Assembly: GCA_015485355.1 (NCBI GenBank)
Contig: WFTQ01000086.1
Coordinates: 1-38,553, forward strand
Length of the DNA stretch: 38,553 nt
Reading direction: 5' to 3'
Origin: a bacterium
GTDB lineage: Bacteria; Calditrichota; Calditrichia; RBG-13-44-9; J042
Below are positions 8,780-16,285 of this stretch, one piece after another. Under the pieces are notes generated by a model. That model saw only the letters and a list, made by a program, of their open reading frames with translations, searched no databases and was not told where the DNA came from. Positions within the stretch are counted from its first letter, which is position 1. Each line of letters opens with the position of its first letter. A program made the translations under genes and the position numbers.

Positions 8780-9124
8780 ATGGCGAAGTCCATTACGGTT
8801 ACCGATAACACGTTCCAGCAGGAGGTGTTGGAGTCTCCCATTCCGGTGCTGGTGGATTTCTGGGCTCCCTGGTGCGCCCCCTGCCGAATCATCGCACCGG
8901 TGGTGGAGGAGATTGCCCAGGAATACAGCGGCCTGCTCAAAGTGGCCAAATTGAATACCGACGAAAATCCAGAAACCGCCATGACGTACCATATCATGGG
9001 CATTCCCACACTGGGCATTTTCGTGAACGGCCAGATGGTGGATCAAATTGTGGGGGCGTATCCCAAAGACTTCATCACCAACAAGCTGAACCGATACATT
9101 CAGCAGGCCTCGATGAAACATTAA
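8780..9124 (+). CDS. trxA: Thioredoxin
   Basis: 114 residues including the initiator. This is a canonical soluble thioredoxin: FWAPWCAPCRIIAP places the redox cysteines at 32 and 35, and MGIPTLGIF gives the cis-proline loop. The active site is WCAPC where most thioredoxins have WCGPC, a change that should alter redox potential modestly. The frame is open upstream to 8711, but the ATG at 8780 has an ideal AAGGAGG eight bases before it and begins the family's first strand. It is transcribed divergently from the BatA-like gene and is followed on the same strand by a cysteine desulfurase. It is probably the general cytoplasmic disulfide reductase. Confidence 0.95.
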   Translation: MAKSITVTDNTFQQEVLESPIPVLVDFWAPWCAPCRIIAPVVEEIAQEYSGLLKVAKLNTDENPETAMTYHIMGIPTLGIFVNGQMVDQIVGAYPKDFITNKLNRYIQQASMKH

Positions 9125-9127
9125 GAG

Positions 9128-9180
9128 CACCAGGGAGGTCTTGCCGTCTGGTGTGGGCCGGGCGGTTACCTTCCTTTTTT
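9128..9180 (+). terminator. Possible terminator after trxA
   Basis: CACCAG (9128-9133) pairs with CTGGTG (9148-9153) around a 14-base loop, and a TTCCTTTTTT run follows at 9171-9180. The gap between stem and T run is longer than in a standard intrinsic terminator, so this is weak. Confidence 0.25.
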
Positions 9181-9327
9181 ATACCTGCTTACCCGCCTGT
9201 AATGAAACCGCAACCCATTGTTGAAGCAACGGACCGTCACCCTTGGAGGGGATGATAAAGCTGTTCCTTCCTCTCCTCTGTAAGGAGGCCATCCAGAGGT
9301 CAGTACGAAATAATTCTGGGTTAATCG

Positions 9328-9357
9328 TTGCTTCCTGGTTCTACATGCATGTAAATT
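9328..9357 (+). promoter_or_regulatory. Promoter of the cysteine desulfurase gene
   Basis: TTGCTT (9328-9333), an 18-base spacer and TAAATT (9352-9357) lie about 30 bases before the ATG at 9387. The -10 box and the TTTG that follows match the boxes seen before wecB and the DUF177 gene in this window, which supports it. Confidence 0.55.
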
Positions 9358-9386
9358 TTGATGATTATTACAATAACGAGGTGGGA

Positions 9387-10559
9387 ATGACGGGAAAAGC
9401 AAAGCGTCGGGTTTATCTGGATTACAGCGCCACGACTCCGGTGGATTCTCGGGTGTTGGAAGCGATGATGCCCTACTTTCAACAGGCGTTCGGGAATCCT
9501 TCCAGTGCGCATCAATTCGGTAAGGCGGCGCAGCAGGCGGTCGAGCAGGCCCGTCAAACACTGGCGCAGCTGCTCCGTTGCCGGGAGAGCGAAATCGTTT
9601 TCACCAGTGGTGGCACCGAATCCGATAATCTGGCCGTTCGCGGGGTCGCCTATGCCAATCGAGCAAAGGGAAATCACATTATCACCAGTCAGGTGGAACA
9701 TGCCGCGGTACTGAAAACCTGCCGCCTTCTGGAAAAGGACGGATTCGCCGTCACTTACGTGCCGGTGGATGAATACGGAATGGTCGATCCAGATACGATT
9801 CGGCAGGCCATTCGAAAAGAAACCATTCTCATCAGCATCATCCATGCCAACAATGAAGTGGGAACCATCAATCCGATTGCGGAAATCGGGGCCCTGGCAC
9901 AGGAACGGGGCATCTACTTTCACACCGACGCCGTGCAAAGTTTCGGGAAAGTCCCCATCGACGTAGAGGCCATGAACATCCACCTATTGTCGATTTCCAG
10001 CCATAAGATTTACGGGCCCAAGGGTGTCGGCGCCCTGTATGTGCGGCGCGGTATTCCGCTTCACTCCCTCCTCACCGGAGGGGGGCACGAGATGGGTAAA
10101 CGGGCAGGGACCCATAATGTACCCGGCATTGTGGGTTTGGCCAGGGCCGCAGCAGTGATGATCGAGGAAATGGACCAGGAGCGCCAGCGGATCGGAGCGC
10201 TTCGAGAATACTTCTGGCAACAAATCCAGAAACGTATGGAACCGGTATACCTGAACGGCCATCCCCGACAGCGGCTGTATCACAATCTGAATCTTTCTTT
10301 TCCCGGCTGCGACGGCGAAGCCTTGCTGATGGCCCTGGACATGTATGGCGTCGCTGTATCCACAGGTTCCGCCTGCCAGTCCGGCAGCGCGGAGCCTTCT
10401 CATGTACTAAAGGCCCTGGGCATCGGTCGGGAACGAGGCACCTCCGCCCTGCGGTTCACGCTGGGACGTCTAACCACCCGGGAAGATATAGATTACGTAC
10501 TGACAGTGCTGGAACAGGTGGTGGCTCAGCAACGTCAGATTCACAGGCACCGTTCCTGA
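9387..10559 (+). CDS. iscS: Cysteine desulfurase, IscS/NifS type
   Basis: 390 residues. It is a PLP enzyme that takes sulfur from cysteine to form a persulfide for Fe-S clusters, thiolated tRNA or other acceptors. Visible landmarks are YLDYSATTPVD at the N-terminus, the QVEHAAV cofactor histidine (His105), HTDAVQSFGK, the Schiff-base lysine in SSHKIYGPKG (Lys207) and the persulfide cysteine in STGSACQSGSAEPSHV (Cys330). The longer loop around Cys330 marks the group I (IscS/NifS) type. The frame stays open to 9243, but the extension has no family similarity and ATG 9387 has a GAGGTGGGA site. There is no iscR, iscU or suf gene beside it. A zinc-ribbon gene follows. Confidence 0.94.
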   Translation: MTGKAKRRVYLDYSATTPVDSRVLEAMMPYFQQAFGNPSSAHQFGKAAQQAVEQARQTLAQLLRCRESEIVFTSGGTESDNLAVRGVAYANRAKGNHIITSQVEHAAVLKTCRLLEKDGFAVTYVPVDEYGMVDPDTIRQAIRKETILISIIHANNEVGTINPIAEIGALAQERGIYFHTDAVQSFGKVPIDVEAMNIHLLSISSHKIYGPKGVGALYVRRGIPLHSLLTGGGHEMGKRAGTHNVPGIVGLARAAAVMIEEMDQERQRIGALREYFWQQIQKRMEPVYLNGHPRQRLYHNLNLSFPGCDGEALLMALDMYGVAVSTGSACQSGSAEPSHVLKALGIGRERGTSALRFTLGRLTTREDIDYVLTVLEQVVAQQRQIHRHRS

Positions 10560-10618
10560 TGCCGATGGATGCCTGCGCCGGCTTTCACAACCCCTATTCA
10601 TTACGTCAGGAGGCTTCC

Positions 10619-10792
10619 ATGAAAACACGTTCCCATCCTTCCCCGTCATCGCAGCGACCGCTTGCAAACAATCACCAGGACCAATGGGTTTGTCCTGCAT
10701 GCGGAGCAGCGCTGATTCAGGAAAAATGTAAGGTGGTGTGTCGCAGTCCCCAATGTGTCTACCGCATTGTCTTCAACTGCTCGGAATTTTAA
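10619..10792 (+). CDS. 57-residue zinc-ribbon protein
   Basis: A small protein starting at an ATG with CAGGAGG six bases upstream. After a Ser/Pro/Gln-rich N-terminal tail it contains CPAC (Cys25, Cys28) and further cysteines at 37, 41, 46 and 54, ending FNCSEF. The CPxC...C arrangement looks like a treble-clef or ribbon zinc site, or possibly an Fe-S site. It follows the cysteine desulfurase by 59 bases on the same strand, so it is probably co-transcribed and may be a sulfur acceptor or partner. I have seen similar short C-terminal VYRIxFNC proteins annotated only as hypothetical. The function is unknown. Confidence 0.75.
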   Translation: MKTRSHPSPSSQRPLANNHQDQWVCPACGAALIQEKCKVVCRSPQCVYRIVFNCSEF

Positions 10793-10952
10793 TTCTCCGA
10801 CAATTGCCCCCGCTTCGGTCCAATCCGTAATGGTCGGGAACCGTCGTCCTTACCCGTGTATGGCGGTCTTTGCGTTTTTTGCGACAATGCGATTTCCAGG
10901 CGTCGCCGTTCCGGGAGCTCCGATCGACTCTTTCGGTTTGTAGGGTTCACCC

Positions 10953-10968
10953 CGGCATTCCGGGGCTT
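10953..10968. other. Hairpin in convergent gap
   Basis: The sequence CCCCGG-CATT-CCGGGG forms a perfect 6-bp stem with a 4-base loop between the convergent zinc-ribbon gene and the GT2 fusion gene. No T tract follows on either strand, so I call it a hairpin and only a possible bidirectional transcript end. Confidence 0.35.
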
Positions 10969-10997
10969 GAACGGGGATCAAAGAACGATCCGCTTTC

Positions 10998-13121
10998 CTA
11001 CTGTTGCCGGCAGCCCGGAAAGAAAAACAGTCGTTTCAAAAAAAGCGCCTTGAGCAGGATTTCCACATCCAGCAACAGGGACTGATTCTTCATGTAAAAC
11101 AGATGATAACGTTCCATGTCTTCGGGTATTTGAACCTTTTCCCAGTTTAACTGTACCAGGCCGGTGATTCCGGGTCGGTACCAATATTCCGGATGCATCG
11201 CCAGGGTCGTTTCGGCGGGAAAAGGCGAACCCACAAAGGAGAGTTTCCCCCGCAAAATTTCCCAGATCAACAGCCAGCGATTGATCCATCGCCGGGGATT
11301 GAACTCATCCACCTGATGGATGACTCTCCGCCCTTCCGGACCCGGGTCGATCTCTACCCGGCGCAAACGATTCATCCGCAAAAGCAGGATCGGTAGGCCG
11401 ACCGGCAGGGTCATCAACAACACCAAAGCCGACAGTCCGACATCAAAACTCCTTTTGACGAAACGGTTAAAGGGGCGCCCGATGGCATAATCGATTTCCA
11501 GGAAGGGATAATCGTCCAGGCGCTCGATGGTGGACTTCCCGATCATAAACTCCGAGCTGGAAGGCACCATTTTAAACTCGACCCGGGCATCTCGAATACG
11601 GCTCATGGTGCCCAGAATCTGTTCGTAACTCAGCACATCGGTGGCAAAGATGACCTGACGGATGCGGTGGATGCGGATCAGGCCGTTGAGGTGGTCCAGT
11701 TTACCCAGAACGGGGACATCGTGGCGGTGTTGAAATTCATCGGAGTCCTTCACCAAGATCACCCCCAGCAACTCGTATCCGGGATCTCGCATATCCCGAA
11801 TCCGATGATACAGGCTGGCCACTCCCTGACCCTCGCCCACCAGTACCGTTGGTTTGCTGAACCAATCTCTTCCCCATGCGGAACGGTCTCCGCTATAGAA
11901 ACGCTTGAGTATGGCGCGCCAGCTAATCATGGCCAGAGGCGATAAAACCGCGGCGATCAATACCACCATGCGGGAAAAAGCAAACTGTTTTAAAAAAAAG
12001 GTCAAGGCCGCCAATAACAAAAAGGTTATGATGTTGGTCTTGATAATCTCCTGCACCGAGAAACGGTGATGCGGATATACCTGCAGATAAAAGGCGGTAC
12101 TTAAAAAAATCGCCGTGGATATGGCGTGGATCACCCAGTATCCCGCAAAAAAGTCTTCCCAGCGGAAACCATGCTTGAATTGCATGCGAACATAAAACGA
12201 GAATAAGATGACCAGATTCAAAAGGGCCCCATCTACCAGCAAAGGAAAGTGTTCTTGCACGAAATTTTTTATATAGACAAACACGCCCCGTAAAACGATG
12301 CCCAGCACAATCAGCCAACGAATAAAAAACACCGTTCGCTGGGCATAATATTTCTGAAAAAACTGATACAAGGCCTTGTTGAAGGTGACCACATAATCGA
12401 TGTTATTCTTTTTGGTGCTTTCCCCTTTATAATGGATGATCTGAGTATTGGGGACATAATAAATTTTATGCCCCGCCTGATTAATCCGATGGCAGAGGTC
12501 GATATCCTCGCAATACATGAAAAATTGTTCATCAAAATAACCCACTTCATCCAGCACTTTCTTTTTAATCATCATGAACGATCCGGATATGGCCGGAACG
12601 GTGTAGGTTTCGTCGGGATCGAGGTAGGTCAGGTTGTACTGTCCAAAGATCCGGCTTTTGGGGAACAGACGACTCAGTCCCACCACCTTCCAGAACGCAA
12701 TCATCGGTGTGGGTACGCTGTGACGGCAGTCGACGGAGAACGTTCCATCGGGATTAATGATTTTGCAGGTAGCGGCGCCGGCATCGGGATGCCGGCGAAA
12801 AAACTCCAGGAGACAGGTAAAAGTATCTTCCTGCACCACCGTATCGGGATTAATGATGACGACATATTCCCCTTGCACCCGTTTCAAGGCCAGATTATTG
12901 GCTCGGGCAAATCCCAGATTGACCGGACTTTCGATCAACTGCACCTCGGGGAACCGTTTGTTGAGGTAGGGCACACTGCCGTCCACCGAGGCGTTATCGA
13001 CCACGAAAATCTCGTGGGGGATGGTCCTCAGCGCCCGTTTCAGGGAAATTAATGCCTGCTCCAAATATTCCTTTACATTGTAATTGACAATGACGACCGA
13101 AATTTGCGGACGCTCAGCCAT
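10998..13121 (-). CDS. GT2 glycosyltransferase fused to degenerate WbaP-like domain
   Basis: 707 residues. Residues 1-270 are a GT-A family 2 transferase of the WbbL/rhamnosyltransferase type: SVVIVNYNVKEYL, VDNASVDGS, the NPDT metal motif (91-94) and EDIDLCHR (205-212). Residues about 290-410 hold several membrane helices. Residues 424-500 are a Rossmann-like CoA_binding_3 domain (PTVLVGEGQG). Residues 550-707 are a monotopic sugar-phosphate transferase domain (VKRSFDVGLSALVLL, ILRGKLSFVG, YRPGITGLVQL). The catalytic Asp-Glu pair expected in DELPQLW is replaced by Asn614-Arg615, and the KFRTM block is absent, so the phosphotransferase domain is probably inactive. It lies 9 bases after the 827-residue gene with an AAAGGAG site. 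Confidence 0.88.
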   Translation of the reverse strand: MAERPQISVVIVNYNVKEYLEQALISLKRALRTIPHEIFVVDNASVDGSVPYLNKRFPEVQLIESPVNLGFARANNLALKRVQGEYVVIINPDTVVQEDTFTCLLEFFRRHPDAGAATCKIINPDGTFSVDCRHSVPTPMIAFWKVVGLSRLFPKSRIFGQYNLTYLDPDETYTVPAISGSFMMIKKKVLDEVGYFDEQFFMYCEDIDLCHRINQAGHKIYYVPNTQIIHYKGESTKKNNIDYVVTFNKALYQFFQKYYAQRTVFFIRWLIVLGIVLRGVFVYIKNFVQEHFPLLVDGALLNLVILFSFYVRMQFKHGFRWEDFFAGYWVIHAISTAIFLSTAFYLQVYPHHRFSVQEIIKTNIITFLLLAALTFFLKQFAFSRMVVLIAAVLSPLAMISWRAILKRFYSGDRSAWGRDWFSKPTVLVGEGQGVASLYHRIRDMRDPGYELLGVILVKDSDEFQHRHDVPVLGKLDHLNGLIRIHRIRQVIFATDVLSYEQILGTMSRIRDARVEFKMVPSSSEFMIGKSTIERLDDYPFLEIDYAIGRPFNRFVKRSFDVGLSALVLLMTLPVGLPILLLRMNRLRRVEIDPGPEGRRVIHQVDEFNPRRWINRWLLIWEILRGKLSFVGSPFPAETTLAMHPEYWYRPGITGLVQLNWEKVQIPEDMERYHLFYMKNQSLLLDVEILLKALFLKRLFFFPGCRQQ

Positions 13122-13130
13122 AGGTCTCCT

Positions 13131-15614
13131 TTAAAACAGCTTTACCCGCCGCTGAATCAATAATAATAGACTGCGGATGATGATTTGCACGTCCAGACGC
13201 AGGGAGAGATTTTCGATATAATAGATATCGGACTTGATGCGTTCTTCCAGGTATTTTTGGCCGGACTCGTAGCGGTAGCGGACTTGTGCCAGACCGGTCA
13301 ATCCCGGTCGGACAAACAACCGTCGATGCAGGAACCGGAAACGCCGCTCGTTTCGCCGGTACCATTGGGGAGCTTCCGGCCGGGGCCCCACCACGCTCAT
13401 CTCCCCTTTTAAAATATTCCAAATTTGGGGGAATTTATAATACCGTGTTCGAAAGATGAATTTTCCCAGGGGCGACAATCGGGCGGCCCGACCTTCTCCA
13501 AAATAATATTTCTCGGGAATCTGGCGTCCCATGCGAAATACATACAGCCGAAACGGCTGCCCGAATTTTCCCAGAGCCGTCACCGCCGTAATGGGAAAAC
13601 GCTTGAACTGGAGAGAAATCAAAATCCAGGCCCCCACAACCAGGGGGATGTTTATAACCAGATTCACCAGGGCAAAAAGTATATCGAAGGCTCGTTTCAT
13701 GATCCATTGCCAGGGCACCATGCGTTCCGGGAATACCCGCGTCAGGGCATGATTATCCACCGCGGCCCGGGAGCCTGATAACAGATGATGCAACGCCGGG
13801 GTCGTCTTCATCACCACATGAAAGCGATCACAAATGCTGATGATGTTCATTAAATCCGTGCGGGAATTTTCCGGAACGGCGATAATGATCTCCTCGATCC
13901 CGTAGCGCTGAATCAGCACGGGTAAATCCCGATATTCCCCTAAAATAGGCACCCCTTCGAACTGATGCATCTTATCCCTTTTCTTGACCACAATACCTTT
14001 TACGTGGTAAAGCAGATGCGGATTGGTGCGAATATCTCGAAGCAGATTGCGGGCCTGACGGGTGGCACCAATGAGGAGCGTATTTTTCAGGGAGTACTCA
14101 AATATTTGTTTCCGTTTTTCCAGCTCAATGATGCCTAATCGGCCGCCGTTCACAAAAGCGACCATGCATAACCAGTAAAATCCCAGGGTGGTAAGTTGAG
14201 AGGCATTCAATGGGCTGGAGGGATCGGTCGTTAAAAACCCCACCAACACAATGCCGAAGGTAATGACCCGGCTAACGCGGATGGTCTTTTCGAAACGGCC
14301 GATATCCCAGGGCATACTGTAGAGTCCATTGAGCCAGAACAACAAGACCCACCCGATGGTAAAAAACAGAAAGACGGGGTCCATCAAATAATCCTGAAAG
14401 GCCCGGATGGTAAATTGGGCCACCCAACCGGACTGGAATTTAAACCAATAAGTAAAATACAGGGCGGCATTGACGGCGACAAGATCGGAAAGGAAAATGA
14501 AGACCTGATGCCAGAGGCGGTTGAGATGGAGAGGCGGAGCATGATTGGAGGCTGCGGAGAGGGAACCGGTATGGGGATACCTTCGATAGGCTTCCACATA
14601 TCCCAGACGTCGGGCCCAGTAGACGGCGGTAGCAAAAGTAATCAGAAAGAGAACATAACCGGTCACTTCCAGATAAATTACCATCAACACCCCCAGCACC
14701 ATGTAGAAAAAGGCCACCACGTATAAAAGCCACACGGTATGCAGGTGGGACAATCCCAGCTTCAGCAGGCGATGATGGACGTGCTCCTTGTCCGGTTTAA
14801 AAGGACTTTCCCCCCGTCCCAGACGCCGGAAAAAGGAAATCAGGGTATCGGTAACCGGCACACCCAGCAACACCAGCGATGCCAGAAAGTAAATTTGATG
14901 ACTTCGCGCCACCCGCAAAGACTCTATCGAAAAGAAGGCCAGAAGATATCCCAGTTGCAAGCTGCCCACGTCCCCCATAAAAATCTTTGCCGGATGATAA
15001 TTGAAACGTAAAAAGCCCAGCACCGCCCCGATGATGGAAACGGAAAGGATGACTAAGAACAGATCGCCCTGGAGATAAGAAATGATGGCAAAGCCGAGGA
15101 GCGCAATGAAAGCGATTCCCCCGGCCAGGCCATCGAGCCCATCCAACAAATTCAGGGCGTTGATGATGAAAATGATCCACAATACAGTAAAGGGATAGGC
15201 CAGCCATCCCAGGTTCAGGGTGGTGCCTCCGGGACTGACAAAAGCTTCGATCACACATCCCCCCTGCACAATCAGGGCCGCCGCCAGGAATTCCCCCAAA
15301 AACTTTTGCCAGGACGACAAACCCACCACATCGTCCAAAACGCCGGTAAAAACGATGACCATCCACCCCACAAAGAAAGAATAGTAGTTGACCCACTCCT
15401 GCCAGGGAAGCATATTCAATATTTTGGCCGACAATAAAGCTGCCAGAACGGCCAGAAAGATTCCGACTCCCCCCAAAACGGGCTTGAATTCTTGATGCAT
15501 GCTCCGGGCAGTGGGAAACGACCCGATACGGTACCGCGATGCCACCAGCCGACAACAATTGACCGCCGCCAAAGCGGTTACCAGAGATATGCCAAACAGA
15601 AGCACCAGGTTCAT
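13131..15614 (-). CDS. WecA-like transferase fused to degenerate WbaP-like domain
   Basis: 827 residues in one uninterrupted frame. Residues 1-335 are a polytopic polyprenyl-phosphate HexNAc-1-phosphate transferase (WecA/TagO/MraY family) with all key motifs: LDDVVGL (Asp94, Asp95), NALNLLDGLDGLAGG (Asp158, Asp161), FMGDVGSLQLG (Asp215) and EHVHHRLL (His278-281). Residues 365-490 add four more helices, 511-585 a Rossmann-like domain (TLLIGATRQARNLL), and 638-827 a monotopic WbaP-like domain (MKRAFDILFALV, WNILKGEMSVVGPRPE, RPGLTGLAQV). There the usual SLDELPQ reads RYYKFPQ, so the catalytic Asp-Glu is Tyr726-Lys727. The WecA-like half probably starts repeat-unit synthesis on undecaprenyl phosphate, and the other half is a likely pseudo-enzyme. 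Confidence 0.9.
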   Translation of the reverse strand: MNLVLLFGISLVTALAAVNCCRLVASRYRIGSFPTARSMHQEFKPVLGGVGIFLAVLAALLSAKILNMLPWQEWVNYYSFFVGWMVIVFTGVLDDVVGLSSWQKFLGEFLAAALIVQGGCVIEAFVSPGGTTLNLGWLAYPFTVLWIIFIINALNLLDGLDGLAGGIAFIALLGFAIISYLQGDLFLVILSVSIIGAVLGFLRFNYHPAKIFMGDVGSLQLGYLLAFFSIESLRVARSHQIYFLASLVLLGVPVTDTLISFFRRLGRGESPFKPDKEHVHHRLLKLGLSHLHTVWLLYVVAFFYMVLGVLMVIYLEVTGYVLFLITFATAVYWARRLGYVEAYRRYPHTGSLSAASNHAPPLHLNRLWHQVFIFLSDLVAVNAALYFTYWFKFQSGWVAQFTIRAFQDYLMDPVFLFFTIGWVLLFWLNGLYSMPWDIGRFEKTIRVSRVITFGIVLVGFLTTDPSSPLNASQLTTLGFYWLCMVAFVNGGRLGIIELEKRKQIFEYSLKNTLLIGATRQARNLLRDIRTNPHLLYHVKGIVVKKRDKMHQFEGVPILGEYRDLPVLIQRYGIEEIIIAVPENSRTDLMNIISICDRFHVVMKTTPALHHLLSGSRAAVDNHALTRVFPERMVPWQWIMKRAFDILFALVNLVINIPLVVGAWILISLQFKRFPITAVTALGKFGQPFRLYVFRMGRQIPEKYYFGEGRAARLSPLGKFIFRTRYYKFPQIWNILKGEMSVVGPRPEAPQWYRRNERRFRFLHRRLFVRPGLTGLAQVRYRYESGQKYLEERIKSDIYYIENLSLRLDVQIIIRSLLLLIQRRVKLF

Positions 15615-15725
15615 AAACCCTCGCTGCCCTTCATGGTAACCTGTTCATTTTACCCTTTGCCATTGCAATCCATCCTCACCCGGGCATCCATTCAGCCCGA
15701 ATCCTGGGGACAGTCTCAATCACGG

Positions 15726-15760
15726 GCTTCCGGTATAAAAACCTTGTTTTTCCGGAAAGC
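15726..15760 (-). other. Long hairpin inside the polysaccharide operon
   Basis: GCTTCCGG pairs with CCGGAAAGC (one A bulged), and inside it AAAAAC pairs with GTTTTT around a CTT loop, giving about 14 base pairs. It sits in the 191-base gap between the acetyltransferase and the 827-residue fusion gene, the longest gap in the operon. No T tract follows on the minus strand, so mRNA processing or partial attenuation is more likely than full termination. Confidence 0.5.
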
Positions 15761-15805
15761 AACGGCTTTTTCCCTTCCCCGTCCGAGGTCTGTTGGGTTT
15801 TGGTC

Positions 15806-16285
15806 CTATTCGGTATCCAGCCGTTTTACCACCCGGGCCGGCACCCCGGCCACGACCGTGCGGGGCGGCACATCCTTTGTAACCACCGCCCCGGCGCCGA
15901 CAATGGCCCCTTCGCCGATGGTAACCCCGCATAAAATGGTGGCACTACTCCCGATGCTGGCGCCCTTGCGAACATAAGTGGGGATGCACACCCAATCCTC
16001 TTCGGCCTGCAGGCTGCCATCGGAATTGGTCGCCCGGGGATATTTATCGTTAATAAAGGTAACATTGTGGCCGATGAAACAATTATCCTCGATATGCACC
16101 CCCTCACAAATGAAAGTGTGGCTGGAGATTTTACAATTTCGGCCAACAGTAACGCCCTTCTGAATTTCTACAAATGTTCCGATTCGGGTATTATCACCAA
16201 TCTCGCAACCGTAAAGATTTACAAACGAGTAAATCTTCACATTCTTTCCCAACTTCACATCATCCGTAATGTTCACAAATCTCAT
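15806..16285 (-). CDS. Hexapeptide N-acetyltransferase, WlbB/WbpD-like
   Basis: 159 residues forming a left-handed beta-helix of hexapeptide repeats (VKLGKNVKIYSFVNLYG, CEIGDNTRIGTFVEIQ and so on to IVGAGAVVTKDVP). The insertion FINDKYPRATN near 77-87 is typical of the sugar 3-N-acetyltransferases WlbB/WbpD (UDP-GlcNAc3NA) and QdtC (dTDP-3-amino sugars). The oxidoreductase next door favours the UDP-diacetamido-uronate pathway. The start overlaps the oxidoreductase stop by four bases. The acetyl donor would be acetyl-CoA. The gene that would create its amino substrate, a DegT-type aminotransferase, is not in the window. Confidence 0.88.
   Translation of the reverse strand: MRFVNITDDVKLGKNVKIYSFVNLYGCEIGDNTRIGTFVEIQKGVTVGRNCKISSHTFICEGVHIEDNCFIGHNVTFINDKYPRATNSDGSLQAEEDWVCIPTYVRKGASIGSSATILCGVTIGEGAIVGAGAVVTKDVPPRTVVAGVPARVVKRLDTE

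Noticed and set aside
9243-9386. 48-residue N-terminal extension of the cysteine desulfurase
   Set aside because: It has no similarity to the family, contains the likely promoter, and the ATG at 9387 has a good ribosome site.
14797-15558. 253-codon open frame on the minus strand
   Set aside because: It is a second reading frame within the 827-residue fusion gene, whose membrane and catalytic motifs are intact in the other frame.
13131-15614. Fusion caused by misassembly or a lost stop codon
   Set aside because: The frame is continuous through a hydrophobic linker, and the neighbouring gene has the same C-terminal module, so a real fusion is more likely. Read mapping would settle it.
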